A stretch of DNA of 64,000 nucleotides. Origin: Arabidopsis thaliana (lineage: Eukaryota > Streptophyta > Magnoliopsida > Brassicales > Brassicaceae). Shown here one piece after another: positions 13,006 to 24,627 of this stretch. The stretch spans positions 17,919,001 to 17,983,000 of the forward strand of contig NC_003075.7 of NCBI RefSeq assembly GCF_000001735.4. Direction: 5' to 3'. The stretch's first letter is position 1; each line of letters opens with the position of its first letter. The notes under the pieces are model-generated. The model ran no database searches. It was not told where the DNA came from and saw nothing but the letters and a program-made list of their open reading frames with translations. The position numbers and the translations under genes were made by a program.

Positions 13006-16000
13006 TCAGGAATTTCGAATTCCAAGCTGCATTACAGAATCTGGCCCAACCAGGAATACACGTCTTGTTGTCTGGATTCGAAACACCACTACTCCTTTAT
13101 ATGCTGTTCGAGGCACACCATCCTACACAATCAAAGGGGTACAAAAAAAGTGACCCATTTGGACCTACAATTATTGAAGATTATAGTTCAATCATCTCAA
13201 ATTTACCTTCCATTCTTCAAATATACCAAATTCCCCTGCAATGCGTTCAAACTCTACTTGGTCTTTATACCGGATACGAACATCATCCTTTATGTTTTGA
13301 GCCTTTAAGACAAGGTCAGAACCTTGAATTGGTCGTGCTTGTCTCACTAAGCCAGAAAAGTACTTGGTATAGTTTCCCTTTGATAGACATGAGAGAACAG
13401 GTTAAAAACTACATTTCTCCACTCAAAACATGCAAAATGGTATAAAAAAAAAAGGCCGGAGTTCTGTAAATGTTACCTCTGTCAGGTATCCCAGGTCCTT
13501 TGCTTTCCAGTCAACCTTTATGAATGAAATAGGAAACCAGTGAAAACTAGTGATGCAACAAAAGGGGGTAAAAAACACACTTACGCTTACCGTCACATCG
13601 TTTAGCTTTATAGGTTCCAGATACTGACTGAAAAACTGTCCCAAACTAGACCCCTGCCAAATTAATATAACAAGGTTATGGATAAGTATGAAATGCAAAA
13701 ATATATTATGTGGTATTGACTGTCTACATCCATGTGTCGGGAAACTATAGGACGAAGCTGCAATAATACATTTTTCATACAGAAAGCAGAAGTCATATGC
13801 AGCGAACATAGGTCAATTTAACAGCATTACAAAAACAGACTTGTAAAACTATGATATATAGGATAGCATAATCGGGTACTAACATGTTCACCAAAATTGT
13901 ATGTTCTACAGACTTCCGGTCGAATGAATTGGCGGCCTTTATGGTTTTCCTTTAGTCTCAGCCAATCATCCCAGTAAGTGGATATTTGTTAAGAAAAGTC
14001 TTAGAAACGTCAAACTATTTTTTTTTTTAGAATTTAAGAAGCGTCAAACTATAGTCATCGAGATTGAAAGAAAAAAAAGCATATAAGGATATGCCTTTGG
14101 CCACTTTGGTGATAACTCATCCCAAGTCGATCTCTTGAGCATCCACCCAAGGCCAGGAAAAAAATCTGATCGGTATAGCGCATCTGCAGATTATTTTAGC
14201 TCGCATGAGCTAGACATAATGAGGTATTGAAAGAACAGGCAAGAGAGGAAGCAAGGTAAAGAAGAAGAAGAAGAAGAATCTTACAGGGATCATGCACAAA
14301 CTGCTTCTGTCCATTATCATTCCATGATGAAGCAGCCATAATGGTTCTAACACATGTTTGGACCAGAAAAGAATGAGAAACAGTAATAAAAACATTTGTA
14401 TACTCTGTGGAAACTTATACTATAAGAGTCTAGCTTCAGTAGGTAACATACTTATCCCTATCCATGAGACTAGCTGCAGCCTCAAAGTAATCAAAGAAGT
14501 CTGGAGCAATTTCCATATCATCTGTTAAAGAGACAAGATAACCTCTCTTAAGCAATACTCCACAAGGTAAAGACAGCCCCTCTTAAACAATACAACAGCA
14601 AGGTACGATGAGTGTGAAAGGTTAAAAAGCGCCACCTTCTAGTATAATCACTCGACTAAATTTGTGTTTGTAAAACAACTGGTCCAGTGCCCACTTGTAG
14701 TGACCTGTATTAAAAAGTGTTTCAGTAATGGAGCTGGAGGGACGCAGAGAAAAGAGAAACCAGTCCTTACGTGCAATCTTGTAGTACGCAGTCAGTTCGC
14801 CAGGCCTTTCAGTGACCACTGGTTCAAAATCCAAGTGCTGAAAAGGGGAAAACGAGCCTTCATCCTCATTTATCTACTTGAACAGTGAGGAGAAAAATCA
14901 CGCTAGATTAAATTACCTGCATATATGTTAATTGATTATAGCTCAATGACTTGCTCTTGACAGCTTGATCAGATCCATCCTGTCAGAAAATATGTCGTTG
15001 GAAAAGACCATGGTTAGTAATTCGTTGAATATAAAACAGTCTAAGAGACCACCACCCTGCAAATTAAGTACCTGAGATATAAATAGAGGATATTTTGAAG
15101 CAACGGGAGTTTGATATCTGTATAAAAAAAGAAATAGCCATTAGATAGTTCAATCAAAATGTGGTATAAGAATTAAATCAGTATAGTATCTCACGTTAAA
15201 ACTGATTTAACAGTCCTTTCAAGATAGTCTGCACGACTGCAGGCCATAACCACTACAGCAGCCACAGGCATCTGCTAAATAAAAAACAAGAAACAGGTTA
15301 GATGTATATATATAGCAAGTGATAGCAGTTACAAATACGAAGAAAGGCATCTTCTTATCCAGACCTGTCCACCTTGAGTGAGTTTTGCTATTCCTTTTTC
15401 TGGAGGAAGAAAATAAGCATTAGTAGAAAAACTAATAAAAAGAAAGCAAGAAAATGAGTTTTACAGGTGATAGTAAGGCACTTTCAAACGTCTGGATTAG
15501 ATCCTTAAGCTGCACAAGTTCTTCGTCCTGGCGGTTCTTCATATCTACAAGACACTCAGAAATCAATGTATAAGTCTTCTACTCCATTTAGAAAGTTAAT
15601 TTTGTATAGTATTCAATAGGTTCCAAGAACCATGGTCATCTAGGATTCCACAAGTCCCAATGAGGAAAGAAGAAGGGGATATACCTTCGAGGGCAACAAT
15701 CCGCGACTGTTTGATGCTAACTTCATCTATGAGGCCTCGCATTTGACTAGTGCAATGGTTCTCAGATTCGATCTGGAGAAACAAATGAAAGGCTGTGTAT
15801 AGATCTTCATCACACACCAGGAAAAAATCGAAATACCAAAGGCAATGATATGGTGTAATAGTGCAGATAGTGTCTTCTTCTTGAAAGTAGTTCATGGGCT
15901 TGTAAAGAGCCAAAAAATGGGATTTCAAAAGGAACTAGTAGCAATGGTCTAAAGACAAAAGGCAGTGGTAAAAGTAGAAACTCACAGCGGAACTGAGGCG

Positions 16001-16209
16001 ATCTGCATACTGTGATTGCGTCTGGAAAAGCCTCATCTAGAGAAGAGAAGAGAGGATAATTACAGACAGATTTAGGTTGCAGCGATGGAATCAATTTCAG
16101 TTTCAACTTCAAAAAGCGAGATCATCGGATATAGATTGACCTGGATGTAGATGAACATGAAAGCTGCCGGGATGAGAAGAAATCTCAAGTCACACGAGAT
16201 CCTCGCCAT
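13006..16209 (-). CDS. CGL1: Alpha-1,3-mannosyl-glycoprotein 2-beta-N-acetylglucosaminyltransferase (GnT I)
   Basis: Eighteen exons on the minus strand: 16209-16141, 16036-15986, 15772-15685, 15544-15482, 15399-15365, 15271-15195, 15117-15072, 14979-14917, 14837-14771, 14704-14636, 14521-14452, 14346-14285, 14183-14093, 13977-13884, 13653-13591, 13515-13477, 13377-13207, 13122-13006; 444 residues. This Golgi enzyme adds the first GlcNAc to the Man5 N-glycan and opens complex N-glycan synthesis. It has type II topology: a short cytosolic tail (MARISCDLR), one signal anchor (FLLIPAAFMFIYI), a stem, then the GT13 fold. The metal-binding EDD motif is in VIILEDDMEIAPDFFDYF at about residues 209-211. 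AYWDDWLRLKENHKGR and the C terminus GPDSVMQLGIRNS also fit the family. The intron between exons 13 and 14 is of the AT-AC class (separate entry). Exons as short as 35 and 39 bp occur. Confidence 0.96.
13978..14092 (-). other. U12-type AT-AC intron in CGL1
   Basis: A 115-bp intron. Read on the minus strand, it begins ATATCCTTAT, the exact U12 5' consensus, directly after the coding bases CCAAAGGC. It ends ATATCCAC before TTACTGGG. A branch-site match TTTTCTTAAC lies at 13997-13988, about 10 bases before the acceptor, as expected for the minor spliceosome. There is no usable AG in the final 25 bases before the exon. Joining at these sites gives PKAYWDDW, the conserved GnT I sequence, and keeps the frame of all downstream exons. 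Confidence 0.9.
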
Positions 16210-16532
16210 ATCGACGACAAACAACCAGATCAAAACCGGTGGATCTTCTGGTGTTTGCCGCCGGGAGGGAGCTAGCTAATAAGGAAGTTGTTTGAAACGG
16301 CGTCGTGCGTTATAACAAAAACGGTACCGTTTCCCAGTAAAAATGATAAGATGACCATTTCATTTCATCCATAAATAGAGCCGAGCTTCTTCCTCTGTAA
16401 ATCTCTGACAACAAACCAAAAAAGAGAGTCCACCAACTCTACACGCAATTCATCCAATTATCTTGCTGTCGCCATTCGCCAATATCCATCCCCATCTTCT
16501 TCGATTTCTGAGATTCGGTCGAAAATCATCAG
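16210..16532. promoter_or_regulatory. Putative bidirectional promoter (CGL1 / AVT3C-like)
   Basis: 323 bp between divergent start codons. A TATA-like ATAAATA at 16372-16378 is well placed for the rightward transporter gene, with a leader of about 120 bases. Bidirectional use is inferred from spacing. Confidence 0.5.
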
Positions 16533-17843
16533 ATGGGTTTTCAGAACGAAGCTAGCTCCTCCTCTTATACCCTTAAAATACCTCCACCGGCCAGAGAGGA
16601 CTCGCCTCTTCTCGGCAAGGGACCTCCCCTCTCCAGCCAGTTTAAGACCTTCGCCAACGTCTTCATCGCTGTCGTCGGCGCTGGTGTTCTTGGTCTTCCT
16701 TACGCCTTCAAGCGAACCGGATGGCTCATGGGTGTCCTCCTCCTCGTCTCCGTCTCTGTTTTGACCCATCACTGTATGATGCTTCTTGTCTATACCCGCC
16801 GCAAGCTCGACTCTTTCAATGCTGGCATCTCCAAGATCGGCTCTTTTGGTGACCTTGGATTCGCCGTCTGCGGCTCCTTGGGGAGGATCGTCGTTGACTT
16901 ATTTATCATTCTGTCTCAAGCTGGTTTTTGTGTCGGATATCTTATCTTCATCGGCACTACTTTAGCTAATCTATCCGATCCTGAATCGCCCACCAGTCTG
17001 AGGCATCAGTTTACAAGGCTGGGTTCTGAATTCCTGGGCGTGTCTTCTAAGAGTCTCTACATATGGGGATGCTTTCCCTTTCAGCTCGGTTTGAATTCGA
17101 TCAAGACGCTCACTCACTTGGCTCCTCTCAGCATCTTCGCCGATATTGTTGATCTTGGCGCTATGGCTGTGGTCATTGTTGAGGATTCCATGATTATACT
17201 CAAGCAAAGGCCTGACGTGGTTGCCTTTGGTGGTATGTCCCTCTTCTTGTATGGTATGGGCGTCGCTGTCTATTCCTTCGAAGGCGTTGGAATGGTCTTG
17301 CCTCTTGAATCGGAGATGAAGGACAAGGACAAGTTTGGCAAAGTCTTGGCTCTCGGCATGGGATTCATCTCTCTCATATACATCGCATTTGGTATCTTAG
17401 GTTACTTGGCTTTTGGTGAGGACACCATGGACATTATCACTGCTAACTTGGGGGCAGGACTTGTCAGCACTGTTGTCCAGCTTGGACTGTGCATCAACCT
17501 CTTCTTCACCTTCCCCTTGATGATGAATCCAGTGTTTGAGATAGTGGAGAGGCGTTTCTCACGCGGGATGTACTCTGCGTGGCTCAGATGGGTACTCGTC
17601 TTAGCAGTGACTCTGGTGGCTCTTTTTGTGCCAAACTTTGCAGATTTTTTGTCATTGGTTGGCAGCAGCACTTGCTGTGTGTTAGGCTTTGTGTTACCTG
17701 CATTGTTTCATTTATTGGTGTTCAAGGAAGAGATGGGGTGGCTGCAATGGAGTTCAGACACAGCGATTGTGGTACTAGGTGTGGTTCTTGCTGTGTCGGG
17801 AACTTGGAGTTCCCTGAGTGAGATCTTCTCTGTCAAAGTGTGA
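16533..17843 (+). CDS. AVT3C: Vacuolar amino-acid transporter, AAAP family (AVT3C-like)
   Basis: A single uninterrupted exon of 436 residues. A short hydrophilic N terminus (MGFQNEASSSSYTLKIPPPA, then EDSPLLG, a dileucine-type motif) precedes about eleven hydrophobic segments. The first is FANVFIAVVGAGVLGLPYAF, the substrate-site helix of the amino acid/auxin permease family. Later segments include GMSLFLYGMGVAVYSFEGVG and the terminal VLGVVLAVSGTWSSL. In Arabidopsis the AVT3 proteins export neutral amino acids from the vacuole; intronlessness and position match At4g38250. It diverges from CGL1 and converges with the TANGO2-like gene. Confidence 0.93.
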   Translation: MGFQNEASSSSYTLKIPPPAREDSPLLGKGPPLSSQFKTFANVFIAVVGAGVLGLPYAFKRTGWLMGVLLLVSVSVLTHHCMMLLVYTRRKLDSFNAGISKIGSFGDLGFAVCGSLGRIVVDLFIILSQAGFCVGYLIFIGTTLANLSDPESPTSLRHQFTRLGSEFLGVSSKSLYIWGCFPFQLGLNSIKTLTHLAPLSIFADIVDLGAMAVVIVEDSMIILKQRPDVVAFGGMSLFLYGMGVAVYSFEGVGMVLPLESEMKDKDKFGKVLALGMGFISLIYIAFGILGYLAFGEDTMDIITANLGAGLVSTVVQLGLCINLFFTFPLMMNPVFEIVERRFSRGMYSAWLRWVLVLAVTLVALFVPNFADFLSLVGSSTCCVLGFVLPALFHLLVFKEEMGWLQWSSDTAIVVLGVVLAVSGTWSSLSEIFSVKV

Positions 17844-18076
17844 GCGTCCGTGAAGTCAGAGATTGGAGAGGTTTTTCTCTCCTTGTGTGCAATTATGTAT
17901 ATGGAATTGGTTGTGGTTTTAAGAGTAACTGTGATTGTATTTGTATTTTGATGGTTTGGAATAAAAGAGATCAGCTCTGTCTTCTGTTTTGTGTTTACAT
18001 GTACAACATATGTGAGAGTTTTGATTTCTCAATGTTACAAGCAAGGGAAGCTCGCGAAATAAGCCTGGCTAGCTAA

Positions 18077-19210
18077 TCAAATGCTTTGGTTTTGTATTAT
18101 TACAAACTGTTGAGTGTGTTCCTTCCATGAATCGCCTTCTTCAAGATGCCTCTCGTAGAAGCAAATCTCACCATCACCACCACCATCTCCATGGGACTTG
18201 ACGATGATCGCAGAGATGCTTCTGGTCCCATAACGCCCCTGTATCTCCATGAGTGAGACTGAATATTTATGGAAAGTGTTAAACAAACAATCAATGTACT
18301 CTAAAAAAGGAAGGTTACAGTTGGTCTCTGCATGTCGACGAAGATGGAGCTGAGATGGTATTCCGTCTCTGGTGTGAAAACGTGAGGTAGCTCGGTTTCT
18401 TCGTCCTTGACAGTATTGGTCATCACCTCCTCCACCATGGTCTTCACCGGGAATTCACCGCTCCCGTTCTCAGCCAGAAGCTGTTGGAAACCCTCCCTCA
18501 GCCTCAGACACTGCAGAGACAAAAACACGCAATTGGGGGAGTCTGCAAAAGGTAAATAAAGGGAGAAATGGCCCACATTTACTTACCTTGGGCCAAGGGG
18601 AGTCGAGGTTGGCGTTGGAAAGGACATGGATCCCGGGAGAGACTTGCGTCACGAGCTTGTCACCGTGGGGTGGTCGGTTGGTAATGTAAATCATGGATTT
18701 GGACAAGACATGAGCGACAACCAGGTTAAAGCCATTGTAGAGTGAAATTTCGTCTTGGATCTCCTCGGCAAACTCGGCCGGACTCTTTTCGCTCTGTTCT
18801 CACCAAAACGTTAAAAGTACTCTCAGTCTCTAACATGAGAGACAATCTAAAGCATATTAGGTGGTGGTGTAGACCTGCAAGTAACGAAGAGGCAGATCTC
18901 CACGGGATTTAGCAGCAGGGAAGGAGGAGGCTTCCTTGAAATTGGTGAGGAAAGCCAGACGGCCATGCCTCGTGCAGCCCAGCCACGTCCCGCCGCCAAC
19001 AAGGTCTCTTCCTCCCACCGTCTCTCCGTCTTCCCACCAACGCAGCGCCTCTGTCGCCCTTGACAATTTACACAAAAGATTAGTACAATCTCATCAAAGG
19101 AAACGATTACAGAGGGGATTGAATCACCTGTTGTGATCTTCATCTCTGTTGAGAAATAGAAGAAAAGGGTACAGCGGATGCGATTGCCACAGAAATACTG
19201 CTATGCACAT
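18077..19210 (-). CDS. TANGO2 / NRDE-family protein (DUF833)
   Basis: Five exons on the minus strand: 19210-19128, 19058-18875, 18793-18587, 18510-18319, 18238-18077; 275 residues. It starts MCIAVFLWQSHPLYPFLLFL, followed by NRDE, the four-residue motif that names the family; Cys2 is conserved and is the putative Ntn-type nucleophile. WWEDGETVGGRDLVGGGTW, FLTNFKE, NGFNLVVA, SNANLDSPWPK and the FERH-like FYERHLEEG follow in the usual order. The family is linked in animals and yeast to Golgi organisation and heme or lipid handling; the plant role is not established. No signal peptide is evident. It diverges from GAUT3 with 222 bp between start codons. Confidence 0.92.
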
Positions 19211-19432
19211 TCTCTTCTCCTCCGACGAACCAACGAACCAACCATCTCTCTGCTCTAATCAAAGTCGTCGTCTCTTTTTTTTTTTTTTTTCTCCGTCTTC
19301 TACTTAAAGAAACTGCGTGTAGTTTTTCTTACCACGAAACGGCAGCACGTGCAGGTTTTAACAAACCTCTCGATTGATTGATTTGCTTTAAAGAAAGCTC
19401 GCCGGCGATGTGGTAATATCAGTCAGATCCAG
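19211..19432. promoter_or_regulatory. Putative bidirectional promoter (TANGO2-like / GAUT3)
   Basis: 222 bp between two divergent ATGs, including a pure T-tract near 19275-19290 and CACGTG at 19347-19352. Both leaders must lie here unless a distal non-coding exon exists. Confidence 0.5.
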
Positions 19433-22410
19433 ATGACGACGTTCTCTACATGCGCCGCCTTTTTATCGCTGGTACCTAGCTTGATTGTTCTCTCTCCGTT
19501 CGATATGATTATCTATATTTACTTAGCTCGTCCTGGAATTCGCACTACTCTCTTAAAATGGATCATCTGATCAAATTGTGCCTTAATTTTTTGACATGTC
19601 GACGATTTGCAGGTAGTAGTGCTACATGCTGTTCATGTCGGTGGAGCCATTTTAGAGTCACAAGCACCGTAATGATACATCTCCTTGAAGCTTGTCTTTT
19701 GGCTACACTGTTTCTATTTTATTTTTATACTCTTTTCTTCTTTTTGCCATGATGTTTCCTTATGCAGCCACAGAGAACTTAAAGCTTATCGTCCGCTGCA
19801 AGATAATAATCTACAGGTCCCATTCTCCTCTTGTTCTCCAGATAACTTATTTGGTTCAAATATCAGACTTTGCTGTGATTAAGTTTTTGTTATCCACTTT
19901 TGCCTTTAGGAGGTGTATGCTTCCTCAGCTGCTGCAGTGCACTACGATCCAGATCTGAAAGTAAGGCTGCAGTCCTCTTTCTCTGAGTAGTGAATACAAT
20001 TTGTATGCTTCCTACTTCTAATAAAGCTGTTATCTCAGGATGTGAACATAGTTGCGACATACAGTGACCATTACGGCAATATACGCCTTGGTAGGGTGAA
20101 AATGGGGGATCTTTCACCTTCTTGGGTTTTGGAGAATCCTGCCTATCAAGTTAGCCGCAAAACAAAAGGTTCGCAGGTACCAAACATTTCATGTTCTGGT
20201 TTTTAGTTTTAATGAGATTTGATCATCAGTTTAAGAATAGAACTGTATATCCTATGGGCATATGGAGTTCTATAGTAGAAAACTTAAAGTGTGTGAAGTG
20301 ATTACTTACCACTCTTCTCACCGAGCAAAAAATACCTCTCATGAACTTCATTTGTTCTAACCTTGTGTTTCTTGAATTTATCCTTAAGCTTGCTCATATT
20401 CTTTGTTCTCTAGTTGCTGACATTTTTTTGTATGGAATTAGCTAGTTATACCACGGGATTCATTTCAAAATGATACTGGAATGGAAGATAATGCAAGCCA
20501 TTCTACAACTAATCAGACTGATGAAAGCGAAAATCAGTTTCCAAACGTGGATTTTGCAAGCCCAGCAAAACTGAAGCGGCAGGTGATCTGTCAAATAGCC
20601 TTCTTTTCTAATCTCTGGATGCCTTAACACTATATGACTGAGATTGTAACAACTGTAGACCCTTTCAGATTTTACGTCAGGAAAGGAGAGGTCAACGAAC
20701 TTTAGAGCTGATCCGACAAGAAAAGGAAACTGATGAGCAGATGCAAGAAGCAGCCATTCAGAAGTCAATGAGCTTTGAAAACTCAGTCATAGGGAAATAC
20801 AGTATATGGAGGAGAGACTATGAGAGCCCAAATGCTGATGCTATCTTGAAGCTTATGAGAGACCAGATCATAATGGCAAAAGCATATGCAAATATTGCCA
20901 AATCAAAAAATGTAACCAATCTGTACGTTTTCTTGATGCAGCAGTGTGGAGAAAATAAACGTGTTATAGGTAAAGCAACCTCTGATGCTGACCTTCCTTC
21001 AAGGTACTTTTTTACATTCCTCTTGTCAGCAATCTTTGTGGGACAACAATCTTTGTTGAAACTTTTTCCATCCCATTTTCTTTGCTAGCGCTCTTGATCA
21101 AGCAAAAGCCATGGGCCATGCACTCTCTCTTGCAAAAGACGAGTTATATGACTGCCATGAACTTGCAAAAAAGTTCCGGGCCATCCTTCAGTCCACTGAA
21201 CGCAAAGTAGATGGACTGAAGAAAAAGGGAACCTTCTTAATTCAGCTAGCTGCCAAAACATTTCCCAAGCCATTGCATTGCCTGAGTCTGCAGCTAGCGG
21301 CAGACTATTTTATTCTAGGTTTCAATGAAGAGGATGCAGTGAAAGAGGATGTCAGTCAAAAGAAGCTTGAAGATCCTTCGCTCTATCACTATGCGATCTT
21401 TTCGGATAACGTTCTGGCTACATCAGTGGTGGTGAACTCCACTGTCTTGAATGCAAAGGAACCGCAGAGGCATGTGTTCCATATAGTAACTGACAAACTG
21501 AATTTTGGTGCAATGAAGATGTGGTTTCGCATCAATGCTCCTGCTGATGCGACGATTCAAGTTGAAAACATAAATGATTTCAAGTGGCTGAACTCCTCTT
21601 ACTGCTCTGTTCTACGGCAGCTTGAATCTGCAAGGCTGAAAGAATACTATTTCAAAGCAAATCATCCTTCATCAATCTCAGCTGGCGCAGATAATCTAAA
21701 GTACCGCAACCCAAAGTATCTATCGATGCTGAATCATCTCAGATTCTACCTTCCTGAGGTTTATCCGAAGCTGGAGAAGATTCTGTTTCTAGACGATGAC
21801 ATTGTGGTGCAGAAGGACCTGGCACCACTATGGGAAATAGACATGCAAGGAAAAGTGAATGGTGCGGTGGAGACGTGCAAGGAGAGCTTCCACAGATTTG
21901 ACAAGTACCTCAACTTCTCAAATCCAAAGATTTCAGAGAATTTTGACGCTGGTGCTTGTGGGTGGGCATTTGGGATGAATATGTTTGACCTGAAAGAGTG
22001 GAGGAAACGGAACATTACAGGGATATATCACTATTGGCAAGACTTGGTAAGGCATTGGAAATTTCTCAAAAGAAATACATATAAATATTTTTGGATGATG
22101 AATGGATGTGTCAATTAATATATGATTGATGCAGAATGAAGACAGAACACTGTGGAAGCTGGGATCGTTGCCACCGGGGCTGATAACATTTTACAACCTG
22201 ACGTATGCAATGGATAGGAGCTGGCACGTACTAGGGCTGGGATATGACCCAGCGCTAAACCAAACAGCAATAGAGAATGCAGCGGTAGTGCATTACAATG
22301 GGAACTACAAGCCATGGCTGGGTTTAGCATTCGCCAAGTACAAACCGTACTGGTCCAAGTACGTTGAGTACGACAACCCTTATCTCCGACGGTGCGACAT
22401 CAATGAATGA
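19433..22410 (+). CDS. GAUT3: Galacturonosyltransferase 3 (GT8 family)
   Basis: Nine exons: 19433-19471, 19613-19668, 19768-19816, 19910-19960, 20039-20176, 20442-20582, 20669-21003, 21089-22046, 22135-22410; 680 residues. The N terminus (MTTFSTCAAFLSLVVVLHAV) is a hydrophobic signal or anchor, followed by an Asn- and Ser-rich stem and a coiled region (RQERRGQRTLELIRQEKE). The GT8 catalytic domain begins near residue 375 (HYAIFSDNVLATSVVVNST). It has the metal-binding LFLDDDIVVQKDL (DDD at about 505-507), DAGACGWAFGMNMFDL, and the C-terminal HYNGNYKPWLGLAF. GAUTs transfer galacturonic acid from UDP-GalA in pectin synthesis in the Golgi. Position and length agree with At4g38270. Confidence 0.95.
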
Positions 22411-23033
22411 ATGAAGAGATGGTGGAGGTAGTATACATGATGAAGCACTCAAAGGAAACTAAATAAGTAAAAATTGTTTTCAGTTTACCATAATACTAGG
22501 AATCAGCAGACAATCACACATGACGATTAATTAAATAGAATCTCTTGTTTTTCTCAAACTCAGAAAAACTCACCAAAGGAAACTGAACAATCTTTTCACT
22601 CGGAGTGTTGTTCTTCACTTGTTTTTTTGGTATCAACGTGACTGAAAAGCATATGGGCCTTAGAATGCGATGCTTTGTCTATATACAGTGTGTACAGTGA
22701 GTAAAACTGCCCCGTGAATGCACATAATGGGCCTTACACTGGCCCATCATTGCTTTACTCTCCTCTCTAGCTAGCGACGAGATGAGTAAAACGCCATCTC
22801 TCGGAGCGGAACGGCTCTGCTCTGCTCTTATCCTCTGTCTGATCCGTCTCCATCACCATCTCCGTTCTACAGGTAAATTGTTTTGCTTCGCGCTCCTCCG
22901 ATTGATTATTCACTGATCAGATTCTAATAATTATAATCCTGAGTCCTCGTTTGGTTGATGTTGAAGCACCGCAGATCCTCTTTGAACTTGTTATTTGTAA
23001 GCTTCTTCTTAGTTTCTCCTTAATCGCAGTGAA
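22411..23033. other. GAUT3 3' region and promoter/leader of the following gene
   Basis: 623 bp. Two GGGCC elements (22656 and 22731, ATGGGCC) precede the downstream gene. A leader intron is possible: GTAAATTG at 22873 after CTACAG, with the acceptor before 23034. No other gene is seen. Confidence 0.5.
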
Positions 23034-23864
23034 ATGGAGATTCCGGAGGGGACATCAAAAGATTCAGAAAAGGCCAACGAACAAGATTCAGTGTCATCAA
23101 TTGGGGCAAAGAAACCTCCACTGGAATCTCCAGCCACTACTAATGCTGCAAGCGGTCGACTTGTTTATGTCCGGAGAAGAGTGGAGGTTGACACATCCAA
23201 AGCAGCTGCTAGCACTACTAATCCGAACCCGCCTCCTACTAAGGCACCACTTCAAATACCTTCATCACCCGCACAGGAACCAACCCCTACCAGCCATAAG
23301 TTAGACTGGGAAGAGCGTTACCTTCATCTTCAAATGCTTCTTAACAAGCTTAATCAATCTGATCGGACCGATCATGTTCAGAGTAAGCTCCTCCCAGTAT
23401 CACTCTAATTCCTAACCTTGATGCTTCTGTTTTTTTATATATATATATGTTTCCACTGTTATTAGTGCTTTGGTCACTTTCCTCCGCCGAGCTTAGCAAG
23501 CATGCTGTTGACTTGGAAAAGAGGTCTATTCAGTTCTCTCTCGAGGAAGGTACTCTACTCCTTTACTTACACTCTCTCACTTCCTACCATTGCTGAATCA
23601 TATCTGTTTGGCACAGTTCTAGTTGACCATCCATAAGTGGATTATTCATGCTGCTGCTTAAGCCATTTTTTCCATATCTGCTGACAACTATAGAGGTTTT
23701 AGTCACATGCTTTTAGGTTTGTAGCTAGGAACCATCTGGAATCAAGTTCATGCTAGAAATAATGTTGTTGATCCTCTGTTGCAGCGAGAGAGATGCAGCG
23801 CGTAGCAGCTTTAAACATGTTAGGAAGGTCTGTGAATAGTCTAAAATCTACATCAAATGAGTGA
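23034..23864 (+). CDS. Small plant protein of unknown function (At4g38280-like)
   Basis: Three exons: 23034-23382, 23466-23549, 23785-23864; 170 residues. The N-terminal two thirds are hydrophilic, Ser/Pro/Thr-rich and probably disordered (GRLVYVRRRVEVDTSKAA, NPNPPPTKAPLQIPSSPAQE). A charged helical region follows (WEERYLHLQMLLNKLNQSD), then LWSLSSAELSKHAVDLEKRS and a C-terminal amphipathic stretch MQRVAALNMLGRSVNSLK. No enzyme motif, signal peptide or membrane span is seen. The sites GTAAGC, GTACTC and the matching AGs give a clean frame. The last exon and its flanks are duplicated about 9.4 kb downstream (33208-33287). Confidence 0.82.
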
Positions 23865-24477
23865 AGGGAAATGGGCAGCGTAAGTGTTGTTAGTACTAGT
23901 CACTTGGCTTTATTAGATTGTCTTGAATCATCTTGGTCCCTGTTAGACTGATCAGTAGAAATATCTTGGTGTCTATTTCCAGAACACATGTGGTGGATGC
24001 GGAGAAAGGGCAGTCAGTAATGAGGCAGAAAGGAGCATTATCCAAGATATTGTTACAGCAGTGATTGTGACTCGAAGAGAAGATATATATTTGACAGGTA
24101 TCCATATTTTGTTCTAGCCTAAGAAGGATTCATAATCTGGAAATCATACTATTAGTAAATTATTTTGGAGAGATGCTCCCACGAGTTAGGAGATTTCAAT
24201 AGATTAGATTAGATCCCTCCAAAGGTCTTGATGTTAAACTCCTGAGAGACAACTGTCGCAACGACTGTCACTTGGGCTTAAGATCCCATTGCATTCTGTA
24301 TCTATCTACTTACACCTGTACTTGAGACAGCCTAATACTACCAAGTCCATTGCATTTTCTGTTATCCCCCTGTTCTATATATAGATTTGAAGAGATGAGA
24401 TTTTTAAATTGCTACAAAAGAGAGAGTCTACAATTTCGCAATTATCAACAAAATTATAGAGAGAGAGAGAGAGGCTT
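23586..24477. repeat. Segmental duplication, copy 1 (last exon of At4g38280-like gene plus downstream)
   Basis: 892 bp nearly identical to 33009-33874, in the same orientation, with scattered substitutions and small indels. It starts inside the second intron of the At4g38280-like gene (ACCATTGCTGAATC), covers its last exon and 3' UTR, and ends in a GA-repeat followed by GGCTT. The conserved offset of 9423 bp over the first about 280 bases shows a direct duplication. Confidence 0.92.
24359..24474. repeat. Possible LTR remnant, copy 1
   Basis: Starts TGTTATCCCCCTG and shares about 75 bp with 27718-27797 and 33760-33870 (key words TTTGAAGAGATGAG, ATTGCTACAAAAGAG). At the 27.7-kb copy this sequence abuts a primer-binding-site-like element, which suggests it derives from a retroelement terminal repeat. 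Confidence 0.45.
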
Positions 24478-24533
24478 TTGACATTTTTGGTCTGTAAGAT
24501 ATGTAAATAGTAGAAAGGGAGGGGGAGTGAGTA

Positions 24534-24627
24534 TTTTGCAAAAGAGTGTTTGAAACTTGAAAAGTGAAGTAAAATAAGGACTAGGAGGGGATGCATGCTT
24601 ATACCATTATGACATGTTCCTTTTGGA
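24534..24627. repeat. Short duplicated block joined to the HHP 3' fragment, copy 1
   Basis: About 95 bp matching 35379-35476 (for example GGGGATGCATGCTTATACC). In the second copy roughly 1.5 kb separates this block from the end of the larger duplication at 33874; here only about 56 bp does. So copy 1 carries an internal deletion, or copy 2 an insertion. Confidence 0.85.

Noticed and set aside
13978-13985. Possible sequencing error or lost AG acceptor before YWDDW in CGL1
   Set aside because: The matching ATATCCTT donor and U12 branch element explain the missing AG as an AT-AC intron, so no mutation need be assumed.
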